From Lytechinus variegatus (taxonomy: Eukaryota; Echinodermata; Echinoidea; Temnopleuroida; Toxopneustidae): a stretch of 64,000 nucleotides of DNA. Positions 34,701 through 46,172 of this stretch are shown here, piece after piece (position 1 is the first letter of the stretch; each line of letters begins with the position of its first letter). The DNA is taken from assembly GCF_018143015.1 (NCBI RefSeq), contig NC_054754.1, forward strand, positions 29,029,830 to 29,093,829, given 5' to 3'. The position numbers and the translations under genes were made by a program. The notes under the pieces were generated by a model, which searched no databases, was not told where the DNA came from, and saw only the letters and a list, made by a program, of their open reading frames with translations.

Positions 34701-37077
34701 TTACCTGTGGCAGTATGTTAGTCTCTGCATTTCTACAACTGTGGCCAAATATTCTACTACTAGTTCATTAGATGGGCCCATGGCATTTTTCTTATTGTAG
34801 GAGACTGGCAAGCCCTGGCTTTGAAGTTCCTGGTATATCCTTCTCCAGCTGCAATATCTGGTCAGTTGAGGACTTGGGGGCTTTGTGTCAGGAGTGGTCT
34901 TGGTAATGGCAGTGGCAATGGTGATGGCAGTGACAGAAGCAGACTTGGTGGTGGTGACTGCAATTGCAGCATTGTTGATGGTGGTATATGCCTCATCACG
35001 ACCAACATTAGCTCCTGCTGCCATGCTGCTGGTCTCCATCTATTATGTTTTAAATGCAACAATGTATGAGTTCATGTCGGACCTAGAATTGCTCAAAAAA
35101 CATTATTTTTCTTACAAATCTAATCAATGGAAATTCTATTTTAAATCATAAATGACAAATGCATCATTATTCTTGCACTTTTTGGTTGAAAATTATAAAA
35201 TCTTTGCTTTGTCTCAAAATATTATATCTATATTTTGATATTAATAGATGCTCTAAGATCTTATCTTTGAAATGGCATTTAAAAAGTAAATTCATGCTTG
35301 AGCGAACAGGGGACGTTTTATACTTTTAGACTTTTGGCTAATCAGCAGACTTATAATATATTCATTATCTTTGCCATTAATTTCGAAAAATGCTGTCAAA
35401 TTTCACTAATAAATTTATTCATTTACCTGAATTACATTGGTTTTAATTTGAACTTCTTTTACCTTTGAATTTTCCTTCATAAGTAAGAAGAGACTTTCTT
35501 GTCAACCCAAGTGAGAAGATTTGCATTTTAAATTGGGAGAATTTGTAATCATTCAAATCCTTTTTATTATGTGAAACAAATTATGTTATGGTACCTTTGA
35601 TAATAATTATGTGAAACAATTTATGTAATGGTACCTATAAAAGACATGAATCCTATTTTCAAGGGGTCATTGAATCCTTCACCAAGTTTAATTATGTGCT
35701 TGACAGGACAAACAAGAAAATATTCATGTCTTTCAATGGCAATGGTGTATTGAGTCAATTTTGAAGGAGCAAGATGTGGCAGATCAGGTAAAATGCATTA
35801 AAAAGTTGTGAAGCGAGCAAGCAAAAATTTCCAGTTTTTACTAAAATATCCAATTTTGTGATTTTGACATAATATTCAGAATATCATATTTCACTTTCTA
35901 TGTTTTCTGTTATTTTTCTTTCCACTTTTTTCCTTGGTCATAATTTTGTATTGGGAGGGGGGAGCACCCCGAGCCCCCACCCCTCAGTATGCCACTGTTC
36001 AAAGGCATCATAACCTTTGCAGAACACAATGAAAGGATTCGAAAAAAAACACGCTCTACCATAATTTGGTTTAAAAAAATGTTCTTGCCTAAGGAAGGAA
36101 TATTCAAAACTAAAAGAGAACATATTAAAAAGGAACAACACCACAACTATCCAAATAAATAAGTAGATTTGGAAATGAATTTTGACTGCATAATTCGAAA
36201 ATTATGGCAAAGATAATGAAAAGGTTAAGAGGAATTCTGCTGATAGCAAGAAGTCCGACCATCATATTATGCCATTTTGGCGCAAGCTTCCTTTTTTACC
36301 CCAGACAAAACAAAATTTGTGTTTGCGTAAGCACGAACAAAACCAAATTATTTTAATAGCATTTGAAGGATAAGACTCCATAGCATATATTGACACCAAA
36401 ATATTGAGATCATAATTTGAAACAAAAATTTTATAGACTTTTCAAATCTATCCCATTTTTTCATACGCACTGTAGAACTTGGGAACTTATTTAGAGATTT
36501 ACTTAACTGTACAGCAGAGAATTCTCTATTTATGCATAAAATAATTTATCAAAAATGAATTTTAATAAATTATGAAAAATCAGCAATACACCCTTAGCTT
36601 TGCAATTTCAAAGAAGCTCATGCTAATTATGTAGGGCTAAACCAAATTTTTAATTTGTTTGATCATTTAGTAAGCGTTAACTTAAAATACACAGTCCCCT
36701 GGTACACAGTATAGGCCGAGGTCCATGGTGACCCTCCGAATAGGATAATTTTCATTTCTCTTTGGCTACTGAGAATGGAATATTCAAAACATTGTTCTGT
36801 CAAACCAAAGGTAGATAGATAATACAGAGATCATATTTCTTTAAAACACGTATGATATAGATCTACTCTACCTTCTGATGACGAGGCGGCAAATTAAATG
36901 TGGTTGGGACAGCATCCTGTCTTAGACGAATCGTTTGCCCAGTCCTGTCAAAGCAAGCATCTTCAAAATGATCAGAACAGAGTACAGAGCTCTTGGAGGA
37001 ATTCGATGAAGCTTGCTTCATATTGACCATCCATACTGTGTTACAGTACCAGTTCAGTCCAACGGCTGAATGGGAAT
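31744..37077 (-). CDS. Candidate THAP-domain gene (partial, first exon not found)
   Basis: Three minus-strand exons join in phase. Exon 36872-37077 (after CTGCAG, before GTAGAG) encodes the second half of a THAP C2CH zinc finger: WMVNMKQAS, then CSDHFEDACFD, then the closing DAVPTTF box. Exon 34705-35039 is Thr/Ala-rich and then reads TRYCSWRRIYQELQSQGLPV. Exon 31744-31834 reads LKGLKSQIKSLEM then TGA, a short coiled coil. THAP proteins bind DNA and often end in a coiled coil, so the layout is plausible. The THAP exon is firm. The two others rest on phase and splice signals only. Exon 34705-35039 could instead start a separate gene, because TAATAG directly precedes its ATG. The first THAP exon with the CxxC pair was not located. 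THAP domains also occur in P-element transposases, so a transposon origin is possible. Confidence 0.5.
32607..32902. mobile_element. MITE with perfect 27-bp inverted ends
   Basis: The left arm 32607-32633 begins TTTAATCGGGTCAAGATCAC and is an exact reverse complement of 32876-32902. The element is 296 bp and non-coding. Perfect arms suggest recent insertion. It lies in an intron of the THAP candidate. Confidence 0.8.
33945..34613. mobile_element. piggyBac-like MITE, copy 4
   Basis: The left CTAACCCTAATAAGACTG and right (reverse complement) TTAACCCTAAAAAGGCGG ends enclose interior words shared with copies 1-3 (TTAATTGATTTTAATCAGTAAAA, AATGTTGCATAATTG). Confidence 0.65.
35040..36871. other. 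Putative intron of the THAP candidate
   Basis: AT-rich. Two inverted arms, about 35335-35400 and 36170-36250, share TTCATTATCTTTGCCAT and suggest an old foldback of about 900 bp. The stretch 36480-36870 is homologous to sequence downstream of the other THAP exon. Confidence 0.4.
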
Positions 37078-37426
37078 CTGCAGCAAATGTAAACACATGT
37101 CATGAAATCAATTATATATAATTAAGAAAACTCTAGGCCTACTCAGCAGCGGCCCGTTTATCAACACCTGGACAAGTGAGTCATATTTATCTACCAACCA
37201 CAGAGTTAGTTCCTATCTTTAGGATTTTTAACAAGAAATAATCCATTAATAACGTTATATTGAGACTATCGGTAGAAAGTACAAGAGATGTAGCCTTAAT
37301 CACATAATAGCATAATTTTCAAAAAGTTAAATTATGATAAAACTTGCAATTATTGTGATAAATCAGGAAATACATCCAATCAAAAAAATAGCAGAGCCAA
37401 AACTAGAACAAAAGCTTCGGTCTCTG

Positions 37427-39301
37427 TTAAAGGGGAATCCAACCCAAATAAAAACTTGTTCTTAGGGGAACAAGTGGAATGCCTCGGGCCGTCTCACCTG
37501 CATCACGCGGTTCAATATAGCAGCAGTGCTGACTTTGCATACTACTCTGACTCGCACAAGATGTTCAGTGATACATGGTTACTCTTATGTCCTCTTTTTA
37601 TGAACTAGACCAATAAACTTACAGAGATATGATGGTTATTCAACAAAAAACCCCAACATGGCCAAAGTTCATTGACCTTACATGACCTTTGATGATGTGA
37701 CCTGAAACTCGAACAGGATGTTCAGTGATACTTGATTACTCTTATGTACAAGTTTCATGAATCAGATCCATAAACTTTCAAAGTTATGATGGTAATTCAA
37801 CAGATACACCAATTCGGCTAAAGTTCATTGACCTTTGACCTTGGACATGTGACCTGAAACACGCACAGGATGTTCAGTGATACTTGATTACTCTAATGTC
37901 CAAGTTTAACGAACTAGACCAATAAACTTTCAAAGTTATGATGGTAATTCAACAGATATCCCCGATTCGGCCAAAGTTCATTGACCCTAAATGACCTTTG
38001 ACCTTAATCATGTGACCTGAAACTTGCACAAAATGTTCAGTGATGCTTGATTACTATTATGTCCAGTTTCATGAATCAGATCCATAAACTTTCAAAGTTA
38101 TGATGGGAATTCAACAGATATCCCAATTCGGCCAAAGTTCATTGACCCTAAATGACCTTTGACCTTGATCATGTCACCTGAAACTTGCACAAAATGTTCA
38201 GTGATGCTTGATTACTATTATGTCCAAGTTTCATGAATCAGATCCATAAACTTTCAAAGTTATGATGGGAATTCAACAGATATCCCCAATTCGTCCAAAG
38301 TTCATTGACCCTAAATGACCTTTGACCTTGGTCATGTGACGTGAAACTCATGCAGGATGTTCATTGATACTTGATTAACCTTATGTCCAAGTTTCATGAA
38401 CTAGGTCCATATATTTTCTAAGTTATGATGACATTTCAAAAACTTAACCTCAGGTTAAGATTGCGATGTTGATTCCTCCAACATGGTCTAAGTTCATTGA
38501 CCCTAAATGACCTTTGACCTTGGTCATGTGACATGAAACTCTAATAGGATGTTCAGTAATACTTGATTAACCTTATGGCCAAGTTTTATTAACTAGGTCC
38601 ATATACTTTCTAAGTTATGATGTCATTTCAAAAACTTAACCTCAGGTTAAGATTTGATGTTGACGCCGCCGCCGCCGCCGCCGTCGCCGCCGCCGTCGCC
38701 GTCGGAAAAGCGGCGCCTATAGTCTCACTTGCTTCGCAGGTGAGACAATAAGAAAAATCAGTCAAGTTGATAGGTGAAAGTTTGAACACTATCTGACAAA
38801 TAATAAGAAAGTTATTTTTAAAGTTGTGAATATTGGTAATCCCTAGATCCACGAGACTGCAAATTGGCCACATATGTGATGTCACAGTGATGTAAGGCAA
38901 GGACTACTCTTCCATGTACTCCAATACATAAAATGGCTAATATGTCATTTTTTCAAATGTTTTACTTCAAATTTTTATTTTTCTTTCACATGAAGACATA
39001 AAACAATATACTACCAGGGTTATATTTAGATTACTGCCCCAGGGGAAGGGCAGTTAGGAGAAAAACACAAATCCCTGATAATTAAGTACATGGCCTATGG
39101 GAAAGTTGTCCTTGCCTCTTGTCATAATTTACTTACCCAGTTGCCACTTTGAAATCTACATAATCATAGGGATTTCAATTTTAAAGCAGCCATAACTTTC
39201 TTATTGCTGGTCCGATTTCTTTCAAACTTTCACCATTCTGTTTTATCTAATTTTCTCCTTTCCAACACTATATTTTATGACCAAGGCTGGATTCCCCTTA
39301 A
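37427..39301. mobile_element. TTAA-flanked foldback carrying a nested element
   Basis: The left end is TTAAAGGGGAATCCAACCC and the right end is its inverse, GGCTGGATTCCCCTTAA. Inner arms share GGTGAAAGTTTGAA and AATAAGAAAGTTAT. Design and TTAA flanks match the FB copies at 23373, 46337 and 58267, but the terminal word differs. The element at 37466-38748 is inserted in the left arm. Confidence 0.65.
37466..38748. mobile_element. Inverted-terminal element with a DR1-bearing tandem array (element D1)
   Basis: GTCTCACCTGC (37491-37501) faces GCAGGTGAGAC (38736-38746). Between them are six units of about 152-190 bp. Each contains TTCATTGACC, usually TGACCTTTGACCTT, CATGTGACCTGAAAC, ATGTTCAGTGATACTTGATTA and AAAGTTATGATGG. 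Five units hold exact TGACCTTTGACCT. The right part is a CCG-repeat (38663-38700) followed by GGCGCCTATAGTCTCAC. It has no coding capacity. Confidence 0.75.
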
Positions 39302-39314
39302 GTGTAAAGGCATC

Positions 39315-39486
39315 CGGCCGAGCGTTGTTGGAGCGGTCGTGGAGCGGAGAGAAAAAAAAATCATCACCGCTCGCTACCGTTTGCCATTTTCAAGTTCGAT
39401 TTTAGTTTTTTTGTTTTCGATTTTTTCCCCCATTTTGAGAGAAAAATTCTACCCTCTTTCCCTACCGCTCCAACAACGCTCGGCCG
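39315..39486. mobile_element. Small MITE/hairpin with perfect 23-bp arms
   Basis: The arms 39315-39337 and 39464-39486 are exact reverse complements (CGGCCGAGCGTTGTTGGAGC and on). AAAGGC and GCCTTT lie just outside. It abuts the right end of the outer foldback. Confidence 0.75.
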
Positions 39487-39720
39487 GTGTGACCACGCCT
39501 TTATGTTGGTTGTTCAGCTGAATTTCGTTGGCTTCACTCACCAAATACAGAAAAAGATATAAAAATACTCCTCGAGACAGAGGGCTGCCAGCTGTCTACT
39601 AAAGGCAAAACATGCATCAAACATAATTAAACCATGCAGACTTGGGGATTAAAATGCCGAGAAAAATGAAATCATCACTAATTCATTTTGAACATGACTA
39701 AAAAACAAGGCAAAAGCAAT

Positions 39721-41096
39721 TTTTGTCTCGCCCACTTATGAAAATAACCAGAAATATTGTGATTTGCGAGGGCACGCAAGAATTATATCAAAACTTCATT
39801 GTGAAATTACTGGGATGGAATAACACTTGTCATACCAGCCTTGCACGTAAACTTTAATATTGACCTGAAAATGACCTTTGACCTTACCATGTGACATCCG
39901 ACTGCAGCATAAGTCTGCAAGTTTGGTTGAAAAGTGACTTACGGTTGCGGAGTTAGGTGTCATAAGAGAGTCTTGCATGTAAACTTTAACCTGTAAATGA
40001 CCTTTGACCTTTCCATGTGACCTCTGACTGCAGCATAACATGCAGGTCCCCAAAGTCCATCTACCAACCAAGTTTGGTTGAAAAGTGACTTAAGGTTGCG
40101 GAGTTAGGTGTCATAAGAGAGTCTTGCATGTAAACTTTAACCTGTAAATGACCTTTGACCTTTCCATGTGACCTCCGACTGCAGCATAACATGCACGTCC
40201 CCCAAGTCTATCCAACATCCAAGTTTGGTTGAAAAGTGACTTACGGTTGCGGAGTTAGTTTTCATAAGAGTCTTGCATGTAAACTTTGACGTTGACCTGA
40301 AAATGACCTTTGAACTTATCATGTGACCTCCCACTTCAGCGTAACATGTGCAGGTCCCCCAAGTCCATCTACTGTCCATGTTAGGTTGAAAAGCGACTTA
40401 CATTTGCGAAGTTAGGTGTCCTGCATGTAAACTTTAACGTTGACCTGAAAATGACCTTCGACCTTACCATGTGACCTCTGACTGTAGCATAACATGCAGG
40501 TCCCCCAAGTCCATCGACCATCCATGTTTGATTGAAAAGTGACTTATGGTTGCGGAGTTAGGTGTCATAAGAGAGTCTTGCATGTAAACTTTAACCTGTA
40601 AATGATATTTTACCTTACCATGTGACCTCTGACTGCAGCATAACATGCACGTCCCCCAAGTCTATCCAACATCCAAGTTTGGTTGAAAAGTGACTTACGG
40701 TTGCGGAGTTAGGTGTCATAAGAGTCTTGCATGTGAACTGTAACGTTGACCTGAAAATGACCTTTGACCTTACCATATGACCTCAGACTGCAGCATAACA
40801 TGCAGGTCCCCCAAGTCCATCTACCATCCAAGTTTGGTTGAAAAGCGACTTACGGTTATGGAGTTAGGTGTCATAAAAGTGTTGCATGTAAACTTTAACG
40901 TTGACCTGAAAATGACCTTTGACCTTACCATGTGACCTCTGACTGCAGCTCAACATGCAGGTCCATCTACCATCCATGTTTGGTTTAAAAGCGACTTACG
41001 GTTGTGGAGTTATGTGTCATTACAGGTTTGTGACGGACTGACAGACGACATTTGGATCCCTTAGTCTCGCCTTCACCTCTGGTGGGCAGGACAAAT
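39721..41096. mobile_element. Inverted-terminal element with a second DR1-bearing tandem array (element D2)
   Basis: TTTTGTCTCGCCCAC at 39721-39735 faces, in reverse complement, ATTTGTCCTGCCCAC at 41082-41096. Inside are eight units of about 150 bp. Unit words are GTCTTGCATGTAAACTTTAA, GACCTGAAAATGACCTTTGA, CCATGTGACCTCTGACTGCA, GTCCCCCAAGTCCATC and AAAAGTGACTTACGGTTGCG. Five units hold exact TGACCTTTGACCT. The right boundary contains TTAGTCTCGCCTTCACC. It is non-coding. Confidence 0.75.
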
Positions 41097-41632
41097 ATGT
41101 CATACGGACGTTGAGATATGCCGCGAGAGCTTTTCTCGAAAGGGTGGGTTGAGGAGGAAAGTCAAACAAAACACACCTTTTCGGGACAACCGGGGGAACT
41201 TTCCATGAAAGGCTGCATGTGTTTTTAATATTTTTTCTGTTTCTATGAAAATTAGTCTTGAAATAACAATATAACAGTAATATAGACACTAGACAGAGGT
41301 GCATAGATGGGGGGGAGGCTTGGGATGCTCTCCCCCCCAAAAAAAAAAAGGGAAAGAAAAATGAAATATAACATTTTCTGAATATTTTTATGTCAAGCTA
41401 CAAAATGTGATTTTTTTTAATGAAAAGCTTGCTCGCTCACAACTTCTATTGAATTTTGCCTGATATGACACATCTGACTCCCTCAAAATCTTGGGCTCAT
41501 TTTGTCTCTGATTATTAGGAGAAAAAGAGAGCTTGCAGTTTTTGTGATTCTGAATAAAATTTCATATTAATGAAGTAATTCTGGACACAAAATAATTACA
41601 CAAAGCCATATGGAATTATGAGAAATAGTAAA

Positions 41633-41812
41633 CAAATATATCAGGCTTTGAGAAAGTATAGTTGAATTATTTATCCGAGGTTGGTCTGACAATTACTTCC
41701 TGAGGGGCGAAGCCCCGAGGGAAATATAGTAGTTTTGCCAGTCCAACCGAGGATTAATAATTCCCACTATGCTTTCGAATGAAACGCCTGATATATTTGT
41801 TTTTTATCCAAC
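41633..41812. repeat. Large imperfect hairpin, about 70-bp arms
   Basis: AACAAATATATCAGGC...TATCCGAGGTTGGTCTGAC faces ...CCAGTCCAACCGAGGATTA...GCCTGATATATTTGTT. At the tip GAGGGGCGAAGCCCCGAG forms a second hairpin. It is probably a MITE. Confidence 0.65.
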
Positions 41813-42629
41813 TTTTTATAATTTATAACCAAAATCTATGTGATGAGCTTGCAAAGTCCGGTTACTTGAGTTGAATTACCTACTTTTCTCTGAGCCATCG
41901 TGCTCAGCAGAACGCAGATCAGTGCCTGTGCCGACACATCGCTGGACTTGCCCAGGAGAGAGAGCGCGCTGGCCGGTGTGCCTGAGAGTTTAGCTAGATC
42001 CAGTTTTGTGAAATAATGATGTCAGACCTCGATATACTAGTATCCAAAAATATATCGAGGTATGACGTCAGAGTTGAAATATATTCGGTCACATGATGCT
42101 ACTTGAACCAATAGTACTATACATGATTTACTCTAACAAGCTGTAGGATATAATGTATTCTATTCTATAGGCGTAAGTATTTGCATAGAAGTGTGATGAA
42201 ACAAATCAGTGGCGAAGTGAGCCAAAGTTTTGAAGGGGCTAGATATGAATAATTGGGCAGATCTTTTTTTTGTGAGCGAGCAAAAAAAATAAAAATATTT
42301 AACTTTATAAATATCCAATGAAAGCATAATATTCAGAAAAAATATATTTCACCATTTTCTTTTCTACTTTCTTGGTCATAATTTATTTTTGTAGGAGAGG
42401 AGAGGGAGCAAGCGCCCGAAGACCCCTCGCCTCATCTGTGCACTGAAGAAATTACTTTGAAACTGACTTTCCTTTGCAAGCTGCTGGATAATCTTTATAT
42501 AATAGTTACCATGCAAGGACGGCTGCACTGCCGAGACTATTGAAAATAAATACATGAAAATGCACAAAATTTGTGTTTTCCCTTCTTTCCTTCCGTTTTG
42601 TTTCACCTGCATAGGAGAGTAAAATTATA

Positions 42630-42790
42630 TTATAGGCGCTGTTTTTCTGACGGTGGCGGCATCAACACCAAATTTTAACAAAAGGTTGTGTTTTTTAAAT
42701 GAAAACTTAGAAACCTAGTTCATGAAATTTGGGCATAAGGTTAATCAAGTATTGCTAAACGTCCTGCCTGAGTTTCAGGTCACTCAGTTG
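42630..42790 (-). repeat. Fragment of element D1 (3' part)
   Basis: Reverse complement of the D1 right end: TATAGGCGCTGTTTTTCTGACGG with GGCGGC, then AACTTAGAAACCTAGTTCATGAA and AGTATTGCTAAACGTCC. Shows that D1 is a dispersed family. Confidence 0.6.
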
Positions 42791-43490
42791 TTGTGTGTCC
42801 GTACAGGTTGTGTGTCCACACGATCAATGTTAGAAAGTCATTTGAAAAAAGTTAGAAGCGAAGTTTCATCAAATTTTAGTACAAAATGTTGGGAAATATA
42901 AAGAACAAAATAGAAGATGATTACAAGTATTGAATTCATATTTTTAGTGTAATCCAAAGACAAAAAGGAAGGCTTCAAAAAGATTGTTTACATTCATAAT
43001 TCCGAAGCTTCGTTATTCCGAAGGTTTGGATATTCCGGAGGTTCGTTAATCTGAAAGCGAAATAAGGTTCGTTGTTCCGAAGGTCCGACAATCCAAAAAT
43101 TGAAATGACGTTCGTTGTTCCAAAGGTTCGTTAATCCGAAAAGGAATAATGAGAGTCATAATTCCGAAGGTTCATTAGTCCGAAAAAAAATGAGGTTCGT
43201 TGTTCATTTAGTTCTTTCGGATTAACGAACCTCATTTCGTTTTCGGATTAACGAACCTCATTTCGTTTTCGGACTAACGAACCTTCGGAATTATCACTCA
43301 TTATTCCTTTTCGGATTAACGAACCTTCGGAATTACGCCACAAATGTTCGGATTAACGAACCCTTTTTCGATTTAACGAACATTGTGGTTCAGGCAATAA
43401 TGAATTCACGTGTTTTGGAATTACGAACCTTCTGAATTACGAAGTGTAACCAAAAGATAACATGTCCGGACACTGGACCCCCTCCTATAT
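42791..43490 (-). repeat. Dispersed repeat interrupted by T1 copy 2
   Basis: 42791-42985 is the reverse complement of about 60540-60735 (AGAAAGTCATTTG, ACAAAATGTTGGGAAATAT, AATAGAAGATGATTACAA, GACAAAAAGGAAGGCTTC). The match resumes at 43457 with GTCCGGACAC. The T1 element sits between. Confidence 0.6.
42988..43449. mobile_element. T1 foldback element, copy 2
   Basis: Same ends as 8076-8553 but inverted: TTACATTCATAATTCCGAA at left, TTACGAAGTGTAA at right. Flanking AAAAGAT occurs on both sides (42978-42984 and 43450-43457 region). The host repeat without the insertion is seen near 60545-60550. Confidence 0.75.
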
Positions 43491-43824
43491 TAGTTTTGTT
43501 TTTAAAGATCGTGATGTTCCATGAGTTTTATATTTCCCCATAAAATCCCACCTTTGTCACTCGGAATATCAGATCGACTTAACGGACACGATGTTCAGCC
43601 AGATGGAGCGTATAGTAGTGGTGGTGAAGTGGAGCCGGCACAAACATCGCTCGAAGTAACTAAACTTGTACTAGTAATGAGTGGGGCTAGGACCTAGGCC
43701 AAACATACTTAGGCTACCACAACAGGCGATAGGCTTTCTTACCCCTCCAAAGATAACTTCTTAAATTGGAGATAAAATTTTACCTTCTAGGGTGACCTTT
43801 TCTTGGACTTGCCCTATACCCTGT

Positions 43825-44755
43825 ACCATGAACCGTTTTGGCAGTGGATATCTAAGTCAGTGGGTCGCGCATGGGATCTCATTCTCACTTCTGGTGTCCA
43901 TACCACATGATTTTTCTGTGCGCGGTGGCGCATCTTTGGGCCCGAGCCGAGATAGGCCTCGACTCTAACATTAGAGTCTACGGACAAGCCCAACTCATAG
44001 TCAAGGGTTCATTACATGCAGAAACAGATCTAGAGGGGGGGTTGCAACCCCCCCCCAAAAAAAAAAAAAAAATCTGGGGACCATTTTTTTTAAATCTCAT
44101 CTTTTTTAAAAAACTTGTAATTTTATTTTATTCTATTTCTATGTATTCATTTAATTTATTATTATTTATTTGGGGGGAGGGTTGGGCGAACAAATGTCAC
44201 ATAGTCCTTTTTGCCCCCCCATCAGCTTTTTTGAGGACACGGGCCACCGCGGAAGTGACAATCTAGGCCAGGGTTGCCGATTCTCATCCCCAAACAAAAA
44301 TCCCCCCATTAAAAAAAAAAAAAATGGGGGATTGCAACTTAATTTTACAAATTTTCATGGGGGTTAATTTGGCAACGACCTCTATATCAAAAATAGTGGT
44401 GTTTTAGATGCAAGGAAACGCCATTTTCACACACAGATTTTCAAAAATTTTCCCTACGTGGGAGGGGGGACACCCCCCCAAACACCCTCGCTTGCTCCGC
44501 TCGCTTGGACTCGGTCGCTACGCTCCCTCACATACCACCCCAACCCCCCCCCCTTTATAAAAGCTGGATCCGCCCCCGACATGCCACAGCGCACAGAAAA
44601 ACCAAGCCATTACTTAGAAGTGGTGTGTTTAATGCCTTATGGACATGATGGACGTGGACATCACTTGCAGAAGTGGGATCGCAGCAAGCCAGCATGCGCG
44701 ACCCACTAACTCATTTAATAACTGTCAATTCGAAATCCACTGCCAAACATGGTTC
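43825..44755. repeat. Inverted-arm element with an inner insertion
   Basis: GAACCGTTTTGGCAGTGGAT...GTGGGTCGCGCATG (43829 on) faces its diverged inverse, ending CATGCGCGACCCAC...ATCCACTGCCAAACATGGTTC (to about 44757). GTGCGCGGTGGC has a partner near 44585. About 44030-44580 looks like a separate insertion with C-runs and a GGATCCGCCCC end. Confidence 0.5.
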
Positions 44756-44887
44756 AATGGTTTAATTTACCAGTATTAATACTAACCTCGCAATGCGTGT
44801 GGGTGCCCAAGCTAAAGCTGTTTTTAATAATCTAAAAATAAAATCACTTCAATCACTGACTCAGACAGTCAATAGTAATACTTATAT

Positions 44888-46172
44888 AAAATTTGTCATC
44901 CAATGAAGTTTCCAATTTCAACATGCATTTTGCTCTGAGTCAGTCTGAGTATGAATTTTACACCATTTATCAAAATCTAGGCCTAAATATCAGCCTGTAT
45001 AATTCATTACCATTTTAGCTGTGCACAAAAGACCAATCCCCCCTGGCCTGGCATGGGCATGGTCGACTACAGTAGGACCCTACACAAACTTGAATACACG
45101 GGACTATAAATTGCACAGCTTCTTGCAAATGCAAGTTTGGCAACGACTAACGAATTCCCATTTTGTTTTCAACGTAATTTTGAAGTCGAAAACATAGCTA
45201 AACTTACGAATGCAATGTCCGTCCACATTCTACCAATTAGAGAAGTTGTTTGCAGCTCTCGTTGACATGAATAACGTGAAATCTAAGCTAAACAAGAAAG
45301 GTTCACCAACATGCCGACCTGTGAGTGTGACCGTCCCGCGCCCGGATATCGATCGAGCGAAGATATCGGCTTGAGCAAGGTGCAGCCAATCAGCGACGAT
45401 CTCATATTCCCTGCCAGAAAGAGGAGACAGAATTATTTTACATGGACAGAATTTTTTGTGATGTGACACAAAATCATTTCGTCGACGGAATTTTTTGTGA
45501 TGTGACACAAAATCATTTCGTTGACGGAATAAATATTTGCATCGCAACGAAATGAATTTCGAGGACGCAATTTTATTTCGTCTCGAGGAAATTGATTATA
45601 AGTGTGACACAAAATAAATTTCGTATACGAAATCAAACTGCATCATGACGAAATGAATTTCGTTGGAGTGAAACACATATTTTCCTACAGAATTTTCCTT
45701 TGGAAAATTGGGGTGCTATTTCGTTAGATCAAAATTCATTTTGTGTGTACGAAATAAATTTTGTGGACGAAATTACATTTCGTCTCGACGAAAATTTATT
45801 TTGTGTGACAAGAATAATTTTGTATACGAAATAAAACTGCGTCATGACAAAATCATTTTCATACGAACAAAAAAAACTTTTGTGTACGGAATGACGTGAA
45901 TTGGACGGAATTTACCATCGGACATTTGGTGCGCCATTTTGTATGGCACGCCAAATGAAGTTTGTGGACGCAATTACATTTTGTCTAAACGAAATTTATT
46001 TTGTGCATTTCGTCGAGACGAAAATGATTTTGTGTGACACAAAATAAATTTCGTGTACGAAATTAGAAAAGCGTCATGACAAAAAGATTTTCGTCTGAAT
46101 AAAAACACATTTTGTGTACGGAATTGCTTGAATTGCACAGAATATACTGGCGTACACTTGGCACGCCATAAT
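44888..46172 (-). mobile_element. T2 repeat, copy 2 (inverted)
   Basis: Aligns in reverse complement with 9535-10757 over both the TTTCGT/ACGAAA array (45425-46150) and the unique segment (45044-45424), including CAGCCAATCAGCGACGATCTC. Small differences and one longer array here (an extra ATGGCACGCCAAAT block near 45950). Confidence 0.65.

Noticed and set aside
34821-35151. Plus-strand frames of 82-88 codons, Val/Ala-rich
   Set aside because: Shadows of the minus-strand Thr/Ala-rich exon candidate.
39796-40646. Minus-strand frames of 60-91 codons with repeated text
   Set aside because: Products of the D2 tandem array; the same text recurs with each unit.
43871-44266. 131-codon frame
   Set aside because: Spans two repeats and homopolymer runs; no domain seen.
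8076-46172. One large inverted duplication joining the T1-T2 region with 43-46 kb
   Set aside because: The order of T1 and T2 is not reversed on the right side, so two independent dispersed families explain it better.
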